Source of the DNA: Tetracentron sinense
Taxonomy: Eukaryota > Streptophyta > Magnoliopsida > Trochodendrales > Trochodendraceae
Length of the DNA: 64,000 bases
NCBI GenBank assembly: GCA_015143295.1
Contig: CM026563.1
Coordinates: forward strand, 5,828,001 to 5,892,000
Direction: 5' to 3'
Under the pieces are notes generated by a model. The model searched no databases. It was not told where the DNA came from and saw nothing but the letters and a program-made list of their open reading frames with translations. Shown here in pieces: positions 35,613-47,666 of the stretch. Each line of letters opens with the position of its first letter. The stretch's first letter is position 1. A program made the translations under genes and the position numbers.

Positions 35613-36995
35613 ACCGCCTTTTTTAGCTCATTCAAGAGAGTCCAACACCTTCCAATTTTCTCTTAAAAAAAAACACATAATTCACTCCTTGATTCCAAAA
35701 TAAACTATTACAACTCTTAAATAAATACAATAATCAATTATAAAAGGAAAATGCAACAAATGCAACGGAACGTTGTTTTCATTATGTAATGAATTGACTA
35801 TCCTTATTGATTCGCCCCCTTTTAAATACTCACTAACTTTACTTAAGATTCACTCATTCCTTGGGTTAAGCACACTAACCTTAGTTAATTTTTTTTTTCT
35901 TTCAAAATCTTAACTTTAATTTAGATAAGCTTAATCAAGGTTAAAGGGGTGTTAAAAGACACAGAAGGAAAAAAGGTAAAATAAGTAACAGATCCTAAGG
36001 TTCGCTAACCACTGCTCATTATAAAATAGGAAATGACTTACTGCGGCATTAGACTATGTAGTCTACTGTGCAGTCCTCATTGTTCCATGCTCTTTTTTTT
36101 TTTACCACATATCAGCTATAGTTAAGATTCACCGATTAAGCAATCTAATCTTGGTTTTTTTAAAATAAATATTAACTTTAATTTTTTAAAATTTAACCAT
36201 AATTAAGTGTTAAAAGGAACAAGTGACCGTGACATTTGACCACGTAATCACATGCGTGGTGTGTGCTAACCGCTAATCACTGCCCTTATAAAATTACCCT
36301 AATAAACTATCCATTTACCATACCAACCAAACCCACTAGAAAAACACGTAACACATTTTCATTTAGAATTGAGATTCCGCACTTTCAATAGTGGTTCGAG
36401 TCGGCTTTCCATAAATTAATTCGTTAGGATGTGATGCCCGTTGATCCACCAATCCACAACTTTTCTTCGTCACATCAAGCTCTTTCTACGATGACATGAC
36501 ATGGACCTAATTTAAGTCAATGAATCAGACGGCATGAATTATTGAAGAGCAATAATTCGCTCCACGTGGCAGCAGCAAATTATTGGTCTTTTTGCTCTCA
36601 CAAAGCTGCCGCCGTAAACTCAGGTTAATTTTTAATTTTATAGTTAAATTTTTTTAAAAAAAACAAATGATAGATGTGTGAACCCTAAGAATCAGTAAAC
36701 TTTAATCATAATTAAAAAGAGTTAAAAAAGCGACACATGAAAAGAAAACCTCAGACGCCCCTCCTAGGGTCACCAAGGAAAAAGGTGATTATATTCCATG
36801 ATTGAATAGTCTTGGGTTAATCACACTTGCTTCACACTATATAGTGGAAGCCTATTCAAAAGGTCAATTATCCGATTTGGAATCAGAGCAAATCGTGATT
36901 GACCCTAGGGAAGGGGGAATAGACGAAGGGCTGAAGGATGGAGCGTGCAGTCTGTAGTGTGGTATAGTGTAGTACGCACTTCTAGGCCCCTTCCT

Positions 36996-37025
36996 GGCTA
37001 TTGGCTATTGGCTATTGGCTATTGG
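36996..37025. repeat. Minisatellite, ggctattg x about 3.75
   Basis: Four consecutive copies of the 8-mer ggctattg, the last truncated, with no mismatch. Confidence 0.9.
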
Positions 37026-37716
37026 ATCACCAGTGCTTTGTGTACTACGGACCCTCTGCCATCCATTGCAGTAGAGCCGTTTCATGAGCGCGGGGGGGGG
37101 CTAAGTGCAGTTCTTTGAATCAAACGTTGAATGAAATCGATTCCTTTTTAGATATCAAAATCTAAATCGGATAGGATAGATGGATGGATCTATCTTTCTA
37201 TTCATATATATTACTAAAAAAAAATGGATGTGTTCCTATTAACCCTTATCAATTGTGGTTAAGAGTCAATAACCTTAAGATTCAAAATCTAACCTTAAGT
37301 TCATATTTTAAAAATATTTTTTCTAAAAATCTAGGTTAGATTGTTGAACCTTAAGGATTAGTGAGTCTTAACCATGATAAATAGAGGTTAAACAAGTACA
37401 CGTGTTGACCTATGGGTACGATTGAAATCTCCCCGAGTTCGATAACGATTGGCTCTGATTCGATCTCCAACCATTCAGGTGGGGCCCACCAAACTGAAAC
37501 TTTTCTCACGAAGGCTCTTATGGTGGATGACATTCATGAGGTATTAACGAAGGAAGAGGGGTTTCATATATTTTATACTCCGAGATCTGCATATTCATTT
37601 GCTCACCCCATAACTGATTTTGGGTCTTCCTTAAACATCAGGAGTTGTTTTGATTTGGTTCCTCTCCTTTCTTGGGGGTGTATTGAGAGGGGTGCCCCTA
37701 GTTTAGTTTGTGTTAC

Positions 37717-37859
37717 TGAGACCGCAAAGGGCAGAGACCACACTGAGACCATGCTTGTGATGCATGGATCTCAAAATTTTATTAAATTTGTTGTTAAAAA
37801 TTTGAGATCCGTGCATCGTATGCAAGGTCTCAGTGTGGCCTCGGCCCTTTGCGGTCTCA
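37717..37859. repeat. Foldback (hairpin) element, 143 bp
   Basis: Arms of about 62 bp, from tgagaccgcaaagggc to the complementary ggccctttgcggtctca, are nearly perfectly inverted around a loop of about 20 bp (tttattaaatttgttgtt). It is duplicated with the segment (44273-44415). It shares its terminal motif with the foldback at 54358. It could be a MITE or a small-RNA hairpin source. Confidence 0.85.
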
Positions 37860-39447
37860 CTAAGCATTTTCCAAACAGAAAAACGGTAAGGGTGAGTGAA
37901 TCTTAATTATAGTTGATGAGTGTTAAAAAGTAGGACCAAGATTAATGAGAGTCATCCATCTCATTACATAAATGCAAACAAGGTAAACCAAGCATTTTCC
38001 TAAGAAAAAAGGCGCAAAAGGAGAGTCTCCATCGCGGTAGCTAGGTTTCAAGTTTAAACAATTTAAAGATAAAAGTTTGAGACGTACAGTATGTCAAAGT
38101 GGGAATGGGACACGGCACACTTGCATTGTGAATTGTGAAATGTAAGAGTGTCCATAGTTTCAAGGTATTCACATGTGTGTGGGTTGGTGCGGGAGGAGAC
38201 TAGAGAACAGGGAAATGGTTGACAAATGACAAATGCTTCTTTGAGCACCACCACTTGGGAGAAGAAATATAAATCATTTTCTCCCTGGACTAGAAAATGA
38301 GCCCTGAGCCCTCTTTGTCTGTGTTTGGGTTGCAACGTAGATTCCAAGCATATGCCAAAGAGAAGTCGTTGTGTTGCTTTACATTTCTTATTTGTTAATT
38401 CTTTACCAAATAAAAAAAATAAATAATAATTTGAGAACAGAAGATACCAAGAAATTGCTTGTGTTGGCCTCATTCACCCACTCACTTTGGAAAGCTCCCA
38501 ATCGAGTGTGGAAGTTCTACTTGGGTAATGTGGCGGAGAGAGACAAAATTTTCTTGTCCTTTTTAGGGGTATACTCGCCAACTCAAGTAAGTTAGTATAT
38601 ATTCATTGATTAGAAAGCTAAAAGCCTAATATTAAAAGCTGGACCAATGAGGAACAAATCAACCGTTGTATTTAAAACTATGAACTACACATATGTGATC
38701 ATAAATCATGAACTCAGTAATGATTACCCCAAGAATGTATGTAGATATCAACTTTTCTTTGCGCAATTCCCTTACATTCCAATAAAAAACAACACATCCC
38801 ATGCAGACATGTATGTCCTATCTTCTTCTTTTAACACAACCTCTAGAGAGACTAATCAAAATTTAAATACTTGACAAGTCATATGAGGCTTGTGGACTCC
38901 TATTTGGTGGGTGTGCAACTCATTTTAGGCTTGCATTTGAAATGGGTTTTCTATTCAGGCCAAACCAAGGACATGAAAGACCATTCCAGTCATTAAGCTC
39001 AATTTAAATAAATATGAATGGTTATTTTCATTACTTTTTCTTTATAATTTTGTAAAGACATTTCTACAAATTTAAGGGTTTGTAGAAACTTTGTAAAGAT
39101 TGGAATTTTTAAAGTTCTACACATATTATACATTCCGTGCAAGCTAAGTAGTGCAATGTAACAAACAACTTTAGAGAAAGAAAATTGCATTAGGTTCGAA
39201 GAACTTTTGCTTTTGACTTTGGTGGGCCAAGTTCCCTTAAAGTAGTTCTTAGAAACAGTTTTCACTATTGAGATGGTGCCTTTCCAAACAATGAAACAAA
39301 GGGAAGCTTACTCCATCTTTATTGTACTATCGTGGAAGGTCCATCTCCCATTCTTTAATGGCATTGACTCTCTCTCTCTCTCTAGAAAAGCATGGCTGGT
39401 TCGGTAAAGAAGGTAAGCCAAGGGGGAGGCAAGTAATTCAAGGAAAA

Positions 39448-39449
<2 letters not shown>

Positions 39450-39505
<56 letters not shown>
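39450..39505. repeat. (AT)n microsatellite, 56 bp
   Basis: Uninterrupted AT/TA repeat. The equivalent tract in copy B (46000-46014) is only about 15 bp, which accounts for much of the length difference between the two copies. Confidence 0.95.
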
Positions 39506-39507
<2 letters not shown>

Positions 39508-40283
39508 CCTCCGTATACACTACCATTGGACTAGTCCAATGACATTGAAGGACTTTTAATTTGCTATCTCACTAAACGATGAAGTAAGTCAATTAATTAT
39601 GACACCTGGCGGCTACCTTAGGTGTGTGTTAGTTCCATGATATCATTTCAACCCCACAAACTAAAAACAAAAGTATTTAGTTAATTAGGGAAAAGGATTT
39701 ATGCGAAAACAATGCAGCATAAACACAATTTTTTCCAACGTCAGGGGCCTAAAGAGGTCCATGTGTTTTACCAACTCACCATCTCTCTATATGGCCGTCT
39801 TACTTTTTTTCATTTAAAAAAATATCGGAATAGAAATGTTTATTCCTTCTTGCCACATGGCAAAAGGATATTGGGTGAAACATGTCACAGCCGCTTTTCA
39901 GATGGCTCTGACAGTCAAACTTGGCAACCCCTAACCCCCAATCCCCAAAAGCCCTCCATCTTAGCTTCCTTGTGTTTACAAAACAGTTTTTTTCAACTTT
40001 CTGTAGTGTTGTTATCTTGGTTTCTGTATTGTTTTTCTAGGTCGTTGTTTTAAGTCTTATCTCCTCCATTTTTAGCGTCAGAGACTGGGATCTAAAAATC
40101 TCTTTCAAGACTCAGCCTAATGACTATAGTCATCGTTGCCATTGAAGCACTTATTCCAACTGCTTTGGAGTCGCCGCTGTATGAATCTCACCTAGGGACA
40201 CATCTTTTGTTTGATCATGAGATCTCAAATAATCCCTTTGTTTTTTTTTTGTGTGTGTGTGTGTGTGAGGTATGCCTTATGGG

Positions 40284-40849
40284 TAGGGCTGCACATTGGG
40301 CGGGTCGAGTTGGGTTGGGTTGGGCTGGGCCAAAGCTTAGTTTAGGCTCAGCCCATCTTATTTATCATAGGCCCGAATCTAACCTGACTTGAACTCAACC
40401 CATGAGATAACGGCCTGAAGGCCCTGAACACAGTCCGACTTGAACTCAGCCCGTGAGATAACGGCCTTAAGGCCATGAACCCAGCCCATGTAAGTAAAAA
40501 AAAAAAAAAAGAGTTCCCCCGAGCTGGGTCAACCCATAACAACAAGGCGATGTGCTCTCTCTAATAACACTTCTTTTTTTAGTGTTACATTAATAATCAT
40601 ATAATATTTTATGAAAATACATATAATATTATATATTTTATAATTTACAAATCTACATGTTAGTGAGTTCGGGCTGAGTTGGGTTATGTGGGCTGGCCCA
40701 AGGTCGGCCCAAATCCAGCCCAAATTCAACTTCTGGTCTACAATTGAATCCAAACCTAGCCCAACCTACAAAAACCTCAGTCCAGCCATTCCTTACCATG
40801 GGTTGGGTTGGGTGGGCCTCAGGCTGGTATGGCCCATAGTGCAGCCCTA
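40284..40849. mobile_element. 566-bp non-autonomous hAT element (copy A)
   Basis: Terminal inverted repeats tagggctgcac and gtgcagcccta are exact. The flanks are cttatggg (40276-40283) and gttatggg (40850-40857), an 8-bp duplication with one mismatch. The interior is rich in ggcccaac/gttgggc and tgaactcagccc motifs around an AT-rich core. Same family as 13991-14552. Also present in copy B, so it inserted before the segment was duplicated. Confidence 0.9.
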
Positions 40850-40998
40850 GTTATGGGCCATGGTTAGTTAGTTAGTAGGTAGTCAAAGCGAGCTGCCTGT
40901 TAGATCACGAAATAAAATTTCTACTAATCCATTAGGAATTTCCTTTCACACACCACCATAAAAAGGCTACTATGCAGCCATCATATTTAAGAATCACT

Positions 40999-41175
40999 CT
41001 ATGGGTACTCCCAAATACACTCCCTAATCCTAACCGTTTTACTCAATTATTAAACAATTAGGATTATAATTGACGTGAAATTAGAAAAAAAACAAAATAA
41101 GCCAAACCAAATCTTGGCTCTCAGTGATTAATTATAACGGTTAGGATTAAGGAGTATATTTGGGAATACCCATAG
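40999..41175. mobile_element. 177-bp MITE with about 40-bp inverted ends (copy A)
   Basis: Left ctatgggtactcccaaatac, continuing into actccctaatcctaaccg, pairs with the inverted right arm ending ggaatacccatag. The same family is at 47489-47666 (copy B) and 55074-55262. No reliable target duplication, so no superfamily is assigned. Confidence 0.82.
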
Positions 41176-41510
41176 ACCAACTTCATATTTAAATGCAAGA
41201 TCTAGTCTTAGACTAGGGGACAAAAGCAAGAGCTTAACTATGAACAACAGCTCAGTTGAAGAGTTAATCAGAACAACTGAAATTACGCCTTGACAGGGCT
41301 AGTTTTGAAGTTGTTGGAAAAAGTTTTAGTTGATAAAAATACCAATCCTGCATATTGTAATTTCCAAACTCACTGCCATAAGGCATATTTTTGGTTGCTC
41401 GGTTGTCCCTCAACCGGACCGGAGCTTCTGCTCATAATCAATCTAAAAAATCAATGTCATGAAGCACGAGCGCAAGTTGTGAACTGGGATCCCTTTGTGC
41501 CCTAATTAGG

Positions 41511-43813
41511 CGCACTAATCCCTTCCTCCACATGATATTAAATTAAAATAACATAATTTAAAACATGCATTGGAAAGCACAATGATAATGCAATTATTGA
41601 ATTTTAAAAAAAAATTCAGTTTTATACAAGCAATCATCATGCATTTAAGGCCGTGAACTTCAAATAATTCGTTGAACAAAATACATTATGCACATTATAC
41701 TAAGTAGTCATGCCCATATATGTTAAAACACGAATAAACATGTCTTATCCCCAAAAATTTATTTAGAAAAATACTTTATATCCAAAAATTACATCAAAGT
41801 GTGTAATCAATAGATGTCTGAAGTTTGTAAGAGATAACAACTATATTGGATGTCATTTTGAATGCACAAATGAACTTAATCATGTGTTCACCCATTTTCC
41901 CAAATCAATAGGCCGAAAACCTTAAAGCTCGTTAAACAATCACCAAACATACTTTATTTATGCATTCAACTACTTTATAGGCAATTGAAAGGTTAATTAA
42001 CCATAAAATCTCTCCGGAGTGCCCAGATACTAGAATATGCATAAAAGTAGGTCTAGAATTGAAAATTAGTTATATTAGGCCCTTAATGCCACAAAAGGTC
42101 TTTATAGAAGCACAATCAACATAAATAAAACTCAGATAAATACAAAGGATACTTTAGGGATGGTCCAAGAGTTAATTTAGGTCTAAAAAACTTTCCAGAG
42201 TTCCCAAAAGCTGAATTAGGCATCAAAAATAGGTCTAAAATTAAAAATGGCCTTATTTGAGCACTAAATGCCATAAAATTCCTCTACAGCGGAAAAATAA
42301 ACTGAAATATACCCCAAAATAAGGTTTTACAGCCAAAATTAGGCCAGGGGGTATAGGACACGCGCAAGATCCGTGTCGGACACGCTGACACGCGCGGGAT
42401 TAGCAATAGGGGCACTGGAGTGCGCTTCACGCGCAGGTAACAGCACATCACGCGTGGCACATGCGCTTCACGCGCAGGAAACACGTTTCACGCGCTGGGT
42501 TGCGTCTCACGCGCGGAGTGCGTCTCACGCGTGCGCGGTTCGACGCGGTTACGCGGTCCGGTCTGGTTCGGGTTCGGTCCGAGAGAACCGGTCTGGTTTA
42601 GTGAACTAGTCATGCCTCATCCGGGTCGGATTACGACCCATTCGGGTTCAGATCAGGGTATCACGAGTTCGGGTCAAACCTATTCGGGTCGACTTGAGTT
42701 CGGTTCGGGCCACAGGGTCGGGTTGACCCTCGTGGACTCATCTTCTCAACCCGTTTTTATTTATTTATTTATTTAATTTTTTTTTTAAAACCCTAAAACC
42801 GTAGCTGTCCTTCTTCCATTGGGGGTCCTACCGGCCACCAATCCGGCTGCCGTCGATCCCAAAAGCTCGGCCACCCTCCGGCGACCAAAACCCCTCTGCC
42901 GGAATCCTATGCCGGCGACGGACGGCGGCGGAATCTCCGTCTAAAAGAAAACGGCCGAAAACCCTTTTTTTTTTTTTTGAAAACTTGATTTCTCCTTTTC
43001 CCGACCTCTAATCAGATCAAGGTGGGTCTTGAAATAACCACCATTAAAAAAAAAGGAACATTTTAAAATCATCTTTCATGGCATCCCATCACCGGAACCG
43101 GCGCATTCGCCGGAAAACCGAGAACCCCTTATTATCAACCTTTTATTATTTATTTATTTAATTCCTCTATAGCTGCAGATCCGAAACCCTATAGTAGAAT
43201 TGAAAACACAGGTAAAGGTTTGTCACTTCCGATACCATCACAGGATGATCGATGGTTCTTCGACGATGAGTTTTCGCTGGAAAATCCCTCTCAGTCAAAC
43301 TTAAACAGATTAATTACATGAAAAATAAATGTAAACTCTTATGAAAAAATTCACAGAAAATCCTGATGTATTCTTGAACATGATTGAGCACCAAGGCTCT
43401 GATACCACATGTTATATTTTTTGGATCTAGTCAATCAAAGATTCAAGAATCACATACCTGAGTCGGCCATTGAAAATTGAGAAAAGAACCTTTTGTTGTT
43501 GATACCGATGAAGCACACGGTCTTCAGATTCCATGACTCCTTTGCTCTTGATGGGGAAGATGCTTTTCTGCAGGCTTTCTTAGGAGTTGGATCTGGGACC
43601 GATAGCCTATATGTATTATTTATACTATAGGGTTTAGGTTATTAGAGTCCTAACCCATCAAAGAGACTATAGACCATCCTTATAACCCGATGTACTTAAT
43701 TAATGCATAAAACACCACTGTTTGGCTACAACTGAAACCTTAACTAGAGTGGACTTTATCCGAGTTTGGACCATGAACATTACAAGACCATAAACCTTAT
43801 AGAAAATCTTACA
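41511..43813 (-). mobile_element. LTR-element-like DNA between the two duplicated copies (non-autonomous, incomplete)
   Basis: On the minus strand an LTR-like sequence (43813 to about 43412; starts tgtaagatttt, ends atataaca) is followed two bases later by tggtatcagagcc, an initiator-tRNA-Met PBS (about 43395-43407). The inner region has no recognised gag or pol. It has a GC-rich block (about 42360-42720) of cacgcg and ggttcggg repeats and a ccggcgac-rich block (42820-43120). A second LTR is not visible before copy A, so the element is incomplete. It is treated as a fossil of a LARD-like or other non-autonomous LTR element. Confidence 0.6.
43412..43813 (-). repeat. Putative single LTR (about 400 bp) beside the PBS
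   Basis: Begins tgttatatttttt and ends tcttaca on the + strand, so it has TG...CA-type ends on both strands. It lies between the minus-strand PBS and the first base of copy B. No partner LTR was found in the window. Confidence 0.55.
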
Positions 43814-44272
43814 GTTAAGAGTCAATATCCTTAAGATTCAAAATCTAACCTTAAGTTCATATTTTAAAAATATTTTTTCTAAAAATCTAGGTTAGATTGT
43901 TGAACCTTAAGGATTAGTGAGTCTTAACCATGATAAATAGAGGTTAAACAAGTACACGTGTTGACCTATGGGTACGATTGAAATCTCCCCGAGTTCGATA
44001 ACGATTGGCTCTGATTCGATCTCCAACCATTCAGGTGGGGCCCACCAAACTGAAACTTTTCTCACGAAGGCTCTTATGGTGGATGACATTCGTGAGGTAT
44101 TAACGAAGGAAGAGGGGTTTCATATATTTTATACTCCGAGATCTGCATATTCATTTGCTCACCGCATAACTGATTTTGGGTCTTCCTTAAACATCAGGAG
44201 TTGTTTTGATTTGGTTCCTCTCCTTTCTTGGGGGTGTATAGAGAGGGGTGCCCCTAGTTTAGTTTGTGTTAC

Positions 44273-44415
44273 TGAGACCGCAAAGGGTAGAGACCACACC
44301 GAGACCAGGCTTGTGATGCACGGATCTCAAAATTTTATTAAATCTGTTGTTAAAAATTTGAGATCCGTGCATCACATGCAAGGTCTCGGTGTGGCCTCGG
44401 CCCTTTGCGGTCTCA
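44273..44415. repeat. Foldback element, copy B
   Basis: The same hairpin as 37717-37859. Both arms carry matching changes in places (ctgagacc to ccgagacc with ggtctcag to ggtctcgg), so pairing is kept or improved relative to copy A. Confidence 0.85.
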
Positions 44416-46788
44416 CTAAGCATTTTCCAAACAGAAAAACGGTAAGGGAGAGTGAATCTTAATTATAGTTGATGAGTTTTAAAAAGTAGGACCAAGATTA
44501 ATGAGAGTCATCCATCTCATTACATAAATGCAAACAAGGTAAACTAAGCATTTTCCTAAGAAAAAAGGCGCAAAAGGAGCGTCTCCATCGCGGTAGCTAG
44601 GTTTCAAGTTTAAACAATTTAAAGATAAAAGTTTGAGACGTACAGTATGTCAAAGTGGGAATGGGACACGGCACACTTGCATTGTGAATTGTGAAATGTA
44701 AGAGTGTCCATAGTTTCAAGGTATTCACATGTGTGTGGGTTGGTACGGGAGGAGACTAGAGAACAGGGAAATGGTTGACAAATGACAAATGCTTCTTTGA
44801 GCACCACCACTTGGGAGAAGAAATATAAATCATTTTCTCCCTAGACTAGAAAATGAGCCCTGAGCCCTCTGTCTGTGTTTGGGTTGCAACGTAGATTCCA
44901 AGCATATGCCAAAGAGAAGTCGTTGTGTTGCTTTACATTCCTTATTTGTTAATTCTTTACCAAATTAAAAAAAAAATAATAATTTGAGAACAGAAGATAC
45001 CAAGAAATTGCTTGTGTTGGCCTCATTCACCCACTCACTTTGGAAAGCTCCCAATCGAGTGTGGAAGTTCTACTTGGGTAATGTGGCGGAGAGAGACAAA
45101 ATTTTCTTGTCCTTTTTAGGGGTATACTCGCCAACTCAAATAAGTTAGTATATATTCATTGGTTAGAAAGCTAAAAGCCTAATATTAAAAGCTGGACCAA
45201 TGAGGAACAAATCAACCGCTGTATTTAAAACTATGAACTACACATATGTGATCATAAATCATGAACTCAGTAATGATTACCCCAAGAATGTATGTAGATA
45301 TTAACTTGTCGTTGCGCAATTCCCTTACATTCCAATAAAAAACAACACATCCCATGCAGACATGTATGTCCTATCTTCTTCTTTTAACACAACCTCTAGA
45401 GAGACTAATCAAAATTTAAATACTTGACAAGTCATATGAGGCTTGTGGGCTCCTATTTGGTGGGTGTGCAACTCATTTTAGGCTTGCATTTGAAGGTTTT
45501 CTATTCAGGCCAAACCAAGGACATGAAAGACCATTCCAGTCATTAAGCTCAATTTAAATAAATATGAATGGTTATTTTCATTACTTTTTCTTTATAATTT
45601 TGTAAAGACATTTCTACAAATTTAAGGGTTTGTAGAAACTTTGTAAAGATTGGAATTTTTAAAGTTCTACACATATTATACATTCCGTGCAAGCTAAGTA
45701 GTGCAATGTAACAAACAACTTTAGAGAAAGAAAATTGCATTAGGTTCGAAGAACTTTTGCTTTTGACTTTGGTGGGCCAAGTTCCCTTAAAGTAGTTCTT
45801 AGAAACAGTTTTCACTATTGAGATGGTGCCTTTCCAAACAATGAAACAAAGGGAAGCTTACTCCATCTTTATTGTACTATCGTGGAAGGTCCATCTCCCA
45901 TTCTTTAATGGCATTGACTCTCTCTCTCTCTCTAGAAAAGCATGGCTGGTTCGGTAAAGAAGGTAAGCCAAGGGGGAGGCAAGTAATTCAAGGAAAATGA
46001 TATATATATATATACCCTCCGTATACACTACCATTGGACTAGTCCAATGACATTGAAGGAATTTTAATTTGCTATCTCACTAAACGATGAAGTAAGTCAA
46101 TTAATTATGACACCTGGTGGCTACCTTAGGTGTGTGTTAGTTCCATGATATCATTTCAACCCCACAAACTAAAAACAAAAGTATTTAGTTAATTAGGGAA
46201 AAGGATTTATGCGAAAACAATGCAGCATAAACACAATTTTTTCCAACGTCAGGGGCCTAAAGAGGTCCATGTGTTTTACCAACTCACCATCTCTCTATAT
46301 GGCCGTCTTACTTTTTTTCATTTAAAAAAATATCGGAATAGAAATGTTTATTCCTTCTTGCCACATGGCAAAAGGATATTGGGTGAAACATGTCACAGCC
46401 GCTTTTCAGATGGCTCTGACAGTCAAACTTGGCAACCCCTAACCCCCAATCCCCAAAAGCCCTCTATCTTAGCTTCCTTGTGTTTACAAAACAGTTTTTT
46501 TCAACTTTCTGTAGTGTTGTTATCTTGGTTTCTGTATTGTTTTTCTAGGTCGTTGTTTTAAGTCTTATCTCCTCCATTTTTAGCGTCAGAGACTGGGATC
46601 TAAAAATCTCTTTCAAGACTCAGCCTAATGACTATAGTCATCGTTGCCATTGAAGCACTTATTCCAACTGCTGTGGAGTCGCCGCTGTATGAATCTCACC
46701 TAGGGACACATCTTTTGTTTGATCATGAGATCTCAAATAATCCCTTAGTTTTTTTTTGTGTGTGTGTGTGTGAGGTATGCCTTATGGG

Positions 46789-47338
46789 TAGGGCTGCACA
46801 TTGGGCGGGTCGAGTTGGGTTGGGTTGGGCTGGGCCAAAGCTTAGTTTAGGCTCAGCCCATCTTATTTATCATAGGCCCGAATCTAACCTGACTTGAACT
46901 CAACCCATGAGATAACGGCCTGAAGGCCCTGAACACAGTCCGACTTGAACTCAGCCCGTGAGATAATGGCCTGAAGGCCATGAGCCCAGCCCATGTTAAA
47001 AAAAAGAAAAAGAGTTCCGCCGAGCTGGGTCAACCCATAACAACAAGGCGATGTGCTCTCTCTAATAACACTTCTTTTTTTAGTGTTACATTAATCATCA
47101 TACAATATTTTATGAAAATACATATAATATTATATATTTTATAATTTACAAATCTACATGTTAGTGAGTTCGGGCTGAGTTGGGTTATGTGGCTTGCCCA
47201 AATCCAGCCCAAATTCAACTTCTGGTCTACAATTGAATCCAAACCTAGCCCAACCTACAAAAACCTCAGTCCAGCCAATCCTTACCATGGTTTGGGTTGG
47301 GTGGGCCTCAGGCCGGTATGGCCCATAGTTGAGCCCTA
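46789..47338. mobile_element. 550-bp non-autonomous hAT element (copy B)
   Basis: Same element and same flanking cttatggg/gttatggg duplication as 40284-40849, with a few indels; the right end reads gagccctag here. Confidence 0.9.
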
Positions 47339-47488
47339 GTTATGGGCCATGGTTAGTTAGTTAGTAGGTAGTCAAAGCGAGCCGCTTGCTTAGATCACGA
47401 AAGAAAATTTCTACTAATCCATTAGGAATTTCCTTTCACACACCATCATAAAAAGGCTACTATGTAGCCATTATATTTAAGAATCACT

Positions 47489-47666
47489 CTATGGGTACTC
47501 CCAAGTACACTCCCTAATCCTAACCGTTTTACTCAATTATTAAACGATTAGGATTATAATTGACGTGAAATTAGAAAAAAAACAAAATAAGCCAAACCAA
47601 ATCTTGGCTCTCAGTGATTAGTTATAAACGGTTAGGATTAGGGAGTATATTTGGGAATACCCATAG
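47489..47666. mobile_element. MITE with ctatgggtactccc ends (copy B)
   Basis: Counterpart of 40999-41175, with the same inverted ends and internal sequence apart from a few substitutions. Confidence 0.82.

Larger units (their letters stand above)
32688..37257. other. Intergenic region, repeat-rich, no gene recognised
   Basis: AT-rich DNA dominated by copies and half-copies of the gaatcttaaccacggtt repeat in both orientations (densest at 33480-34560), the foldback at 35394-35612 and the minisatellite at 36996-37025. A G-run lies at about 37093-37101. No open frame here resembles a protein I know. Confidence 0.6.
37258..41510 (+). repeat. Copy A of a 4.25-kb duplicated segment
   Basis: Directly repeated at 43814-48002 with identity near 98% by eye and small indels. 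It starts gttaagagtcaata and ends gtgccctaattagg in both copies. Contents in order: arm of the dispersed repeat, foldback 37717-37859, non-coding DNA, (AT)n 39450-39505, hAT 40284-40849 and MITE 40999-41175. No protein-coding gene is recognised; the 164-residue frame at 37412 spans the foldback. Confidence 0.92.

Noticed and set aside
36996-37025. Possible CRISPR-like or regulatory repeat
   Set aside because: It is a simple 8-bp minisatellite without spacers in a plant genome.
37412-37906. 164-residue open frame, repeated at 43968-44462
   Set aside because: It spans the foldback element, has no recognisable domain, and its two copies differ mostly by amino-acid-changing substitutions. It is best explained as chance.
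39308-39526. 72-residue frame with an Ile/Tyr repeat
   Set aside because: It translates the (AT)n microsatellite.
42780-42800. Interstitial telomere-like sequence (aaaccctaaaacc)
   Set aside because: Only about two imperfect units; ordinary for AT-rich plant DNA.
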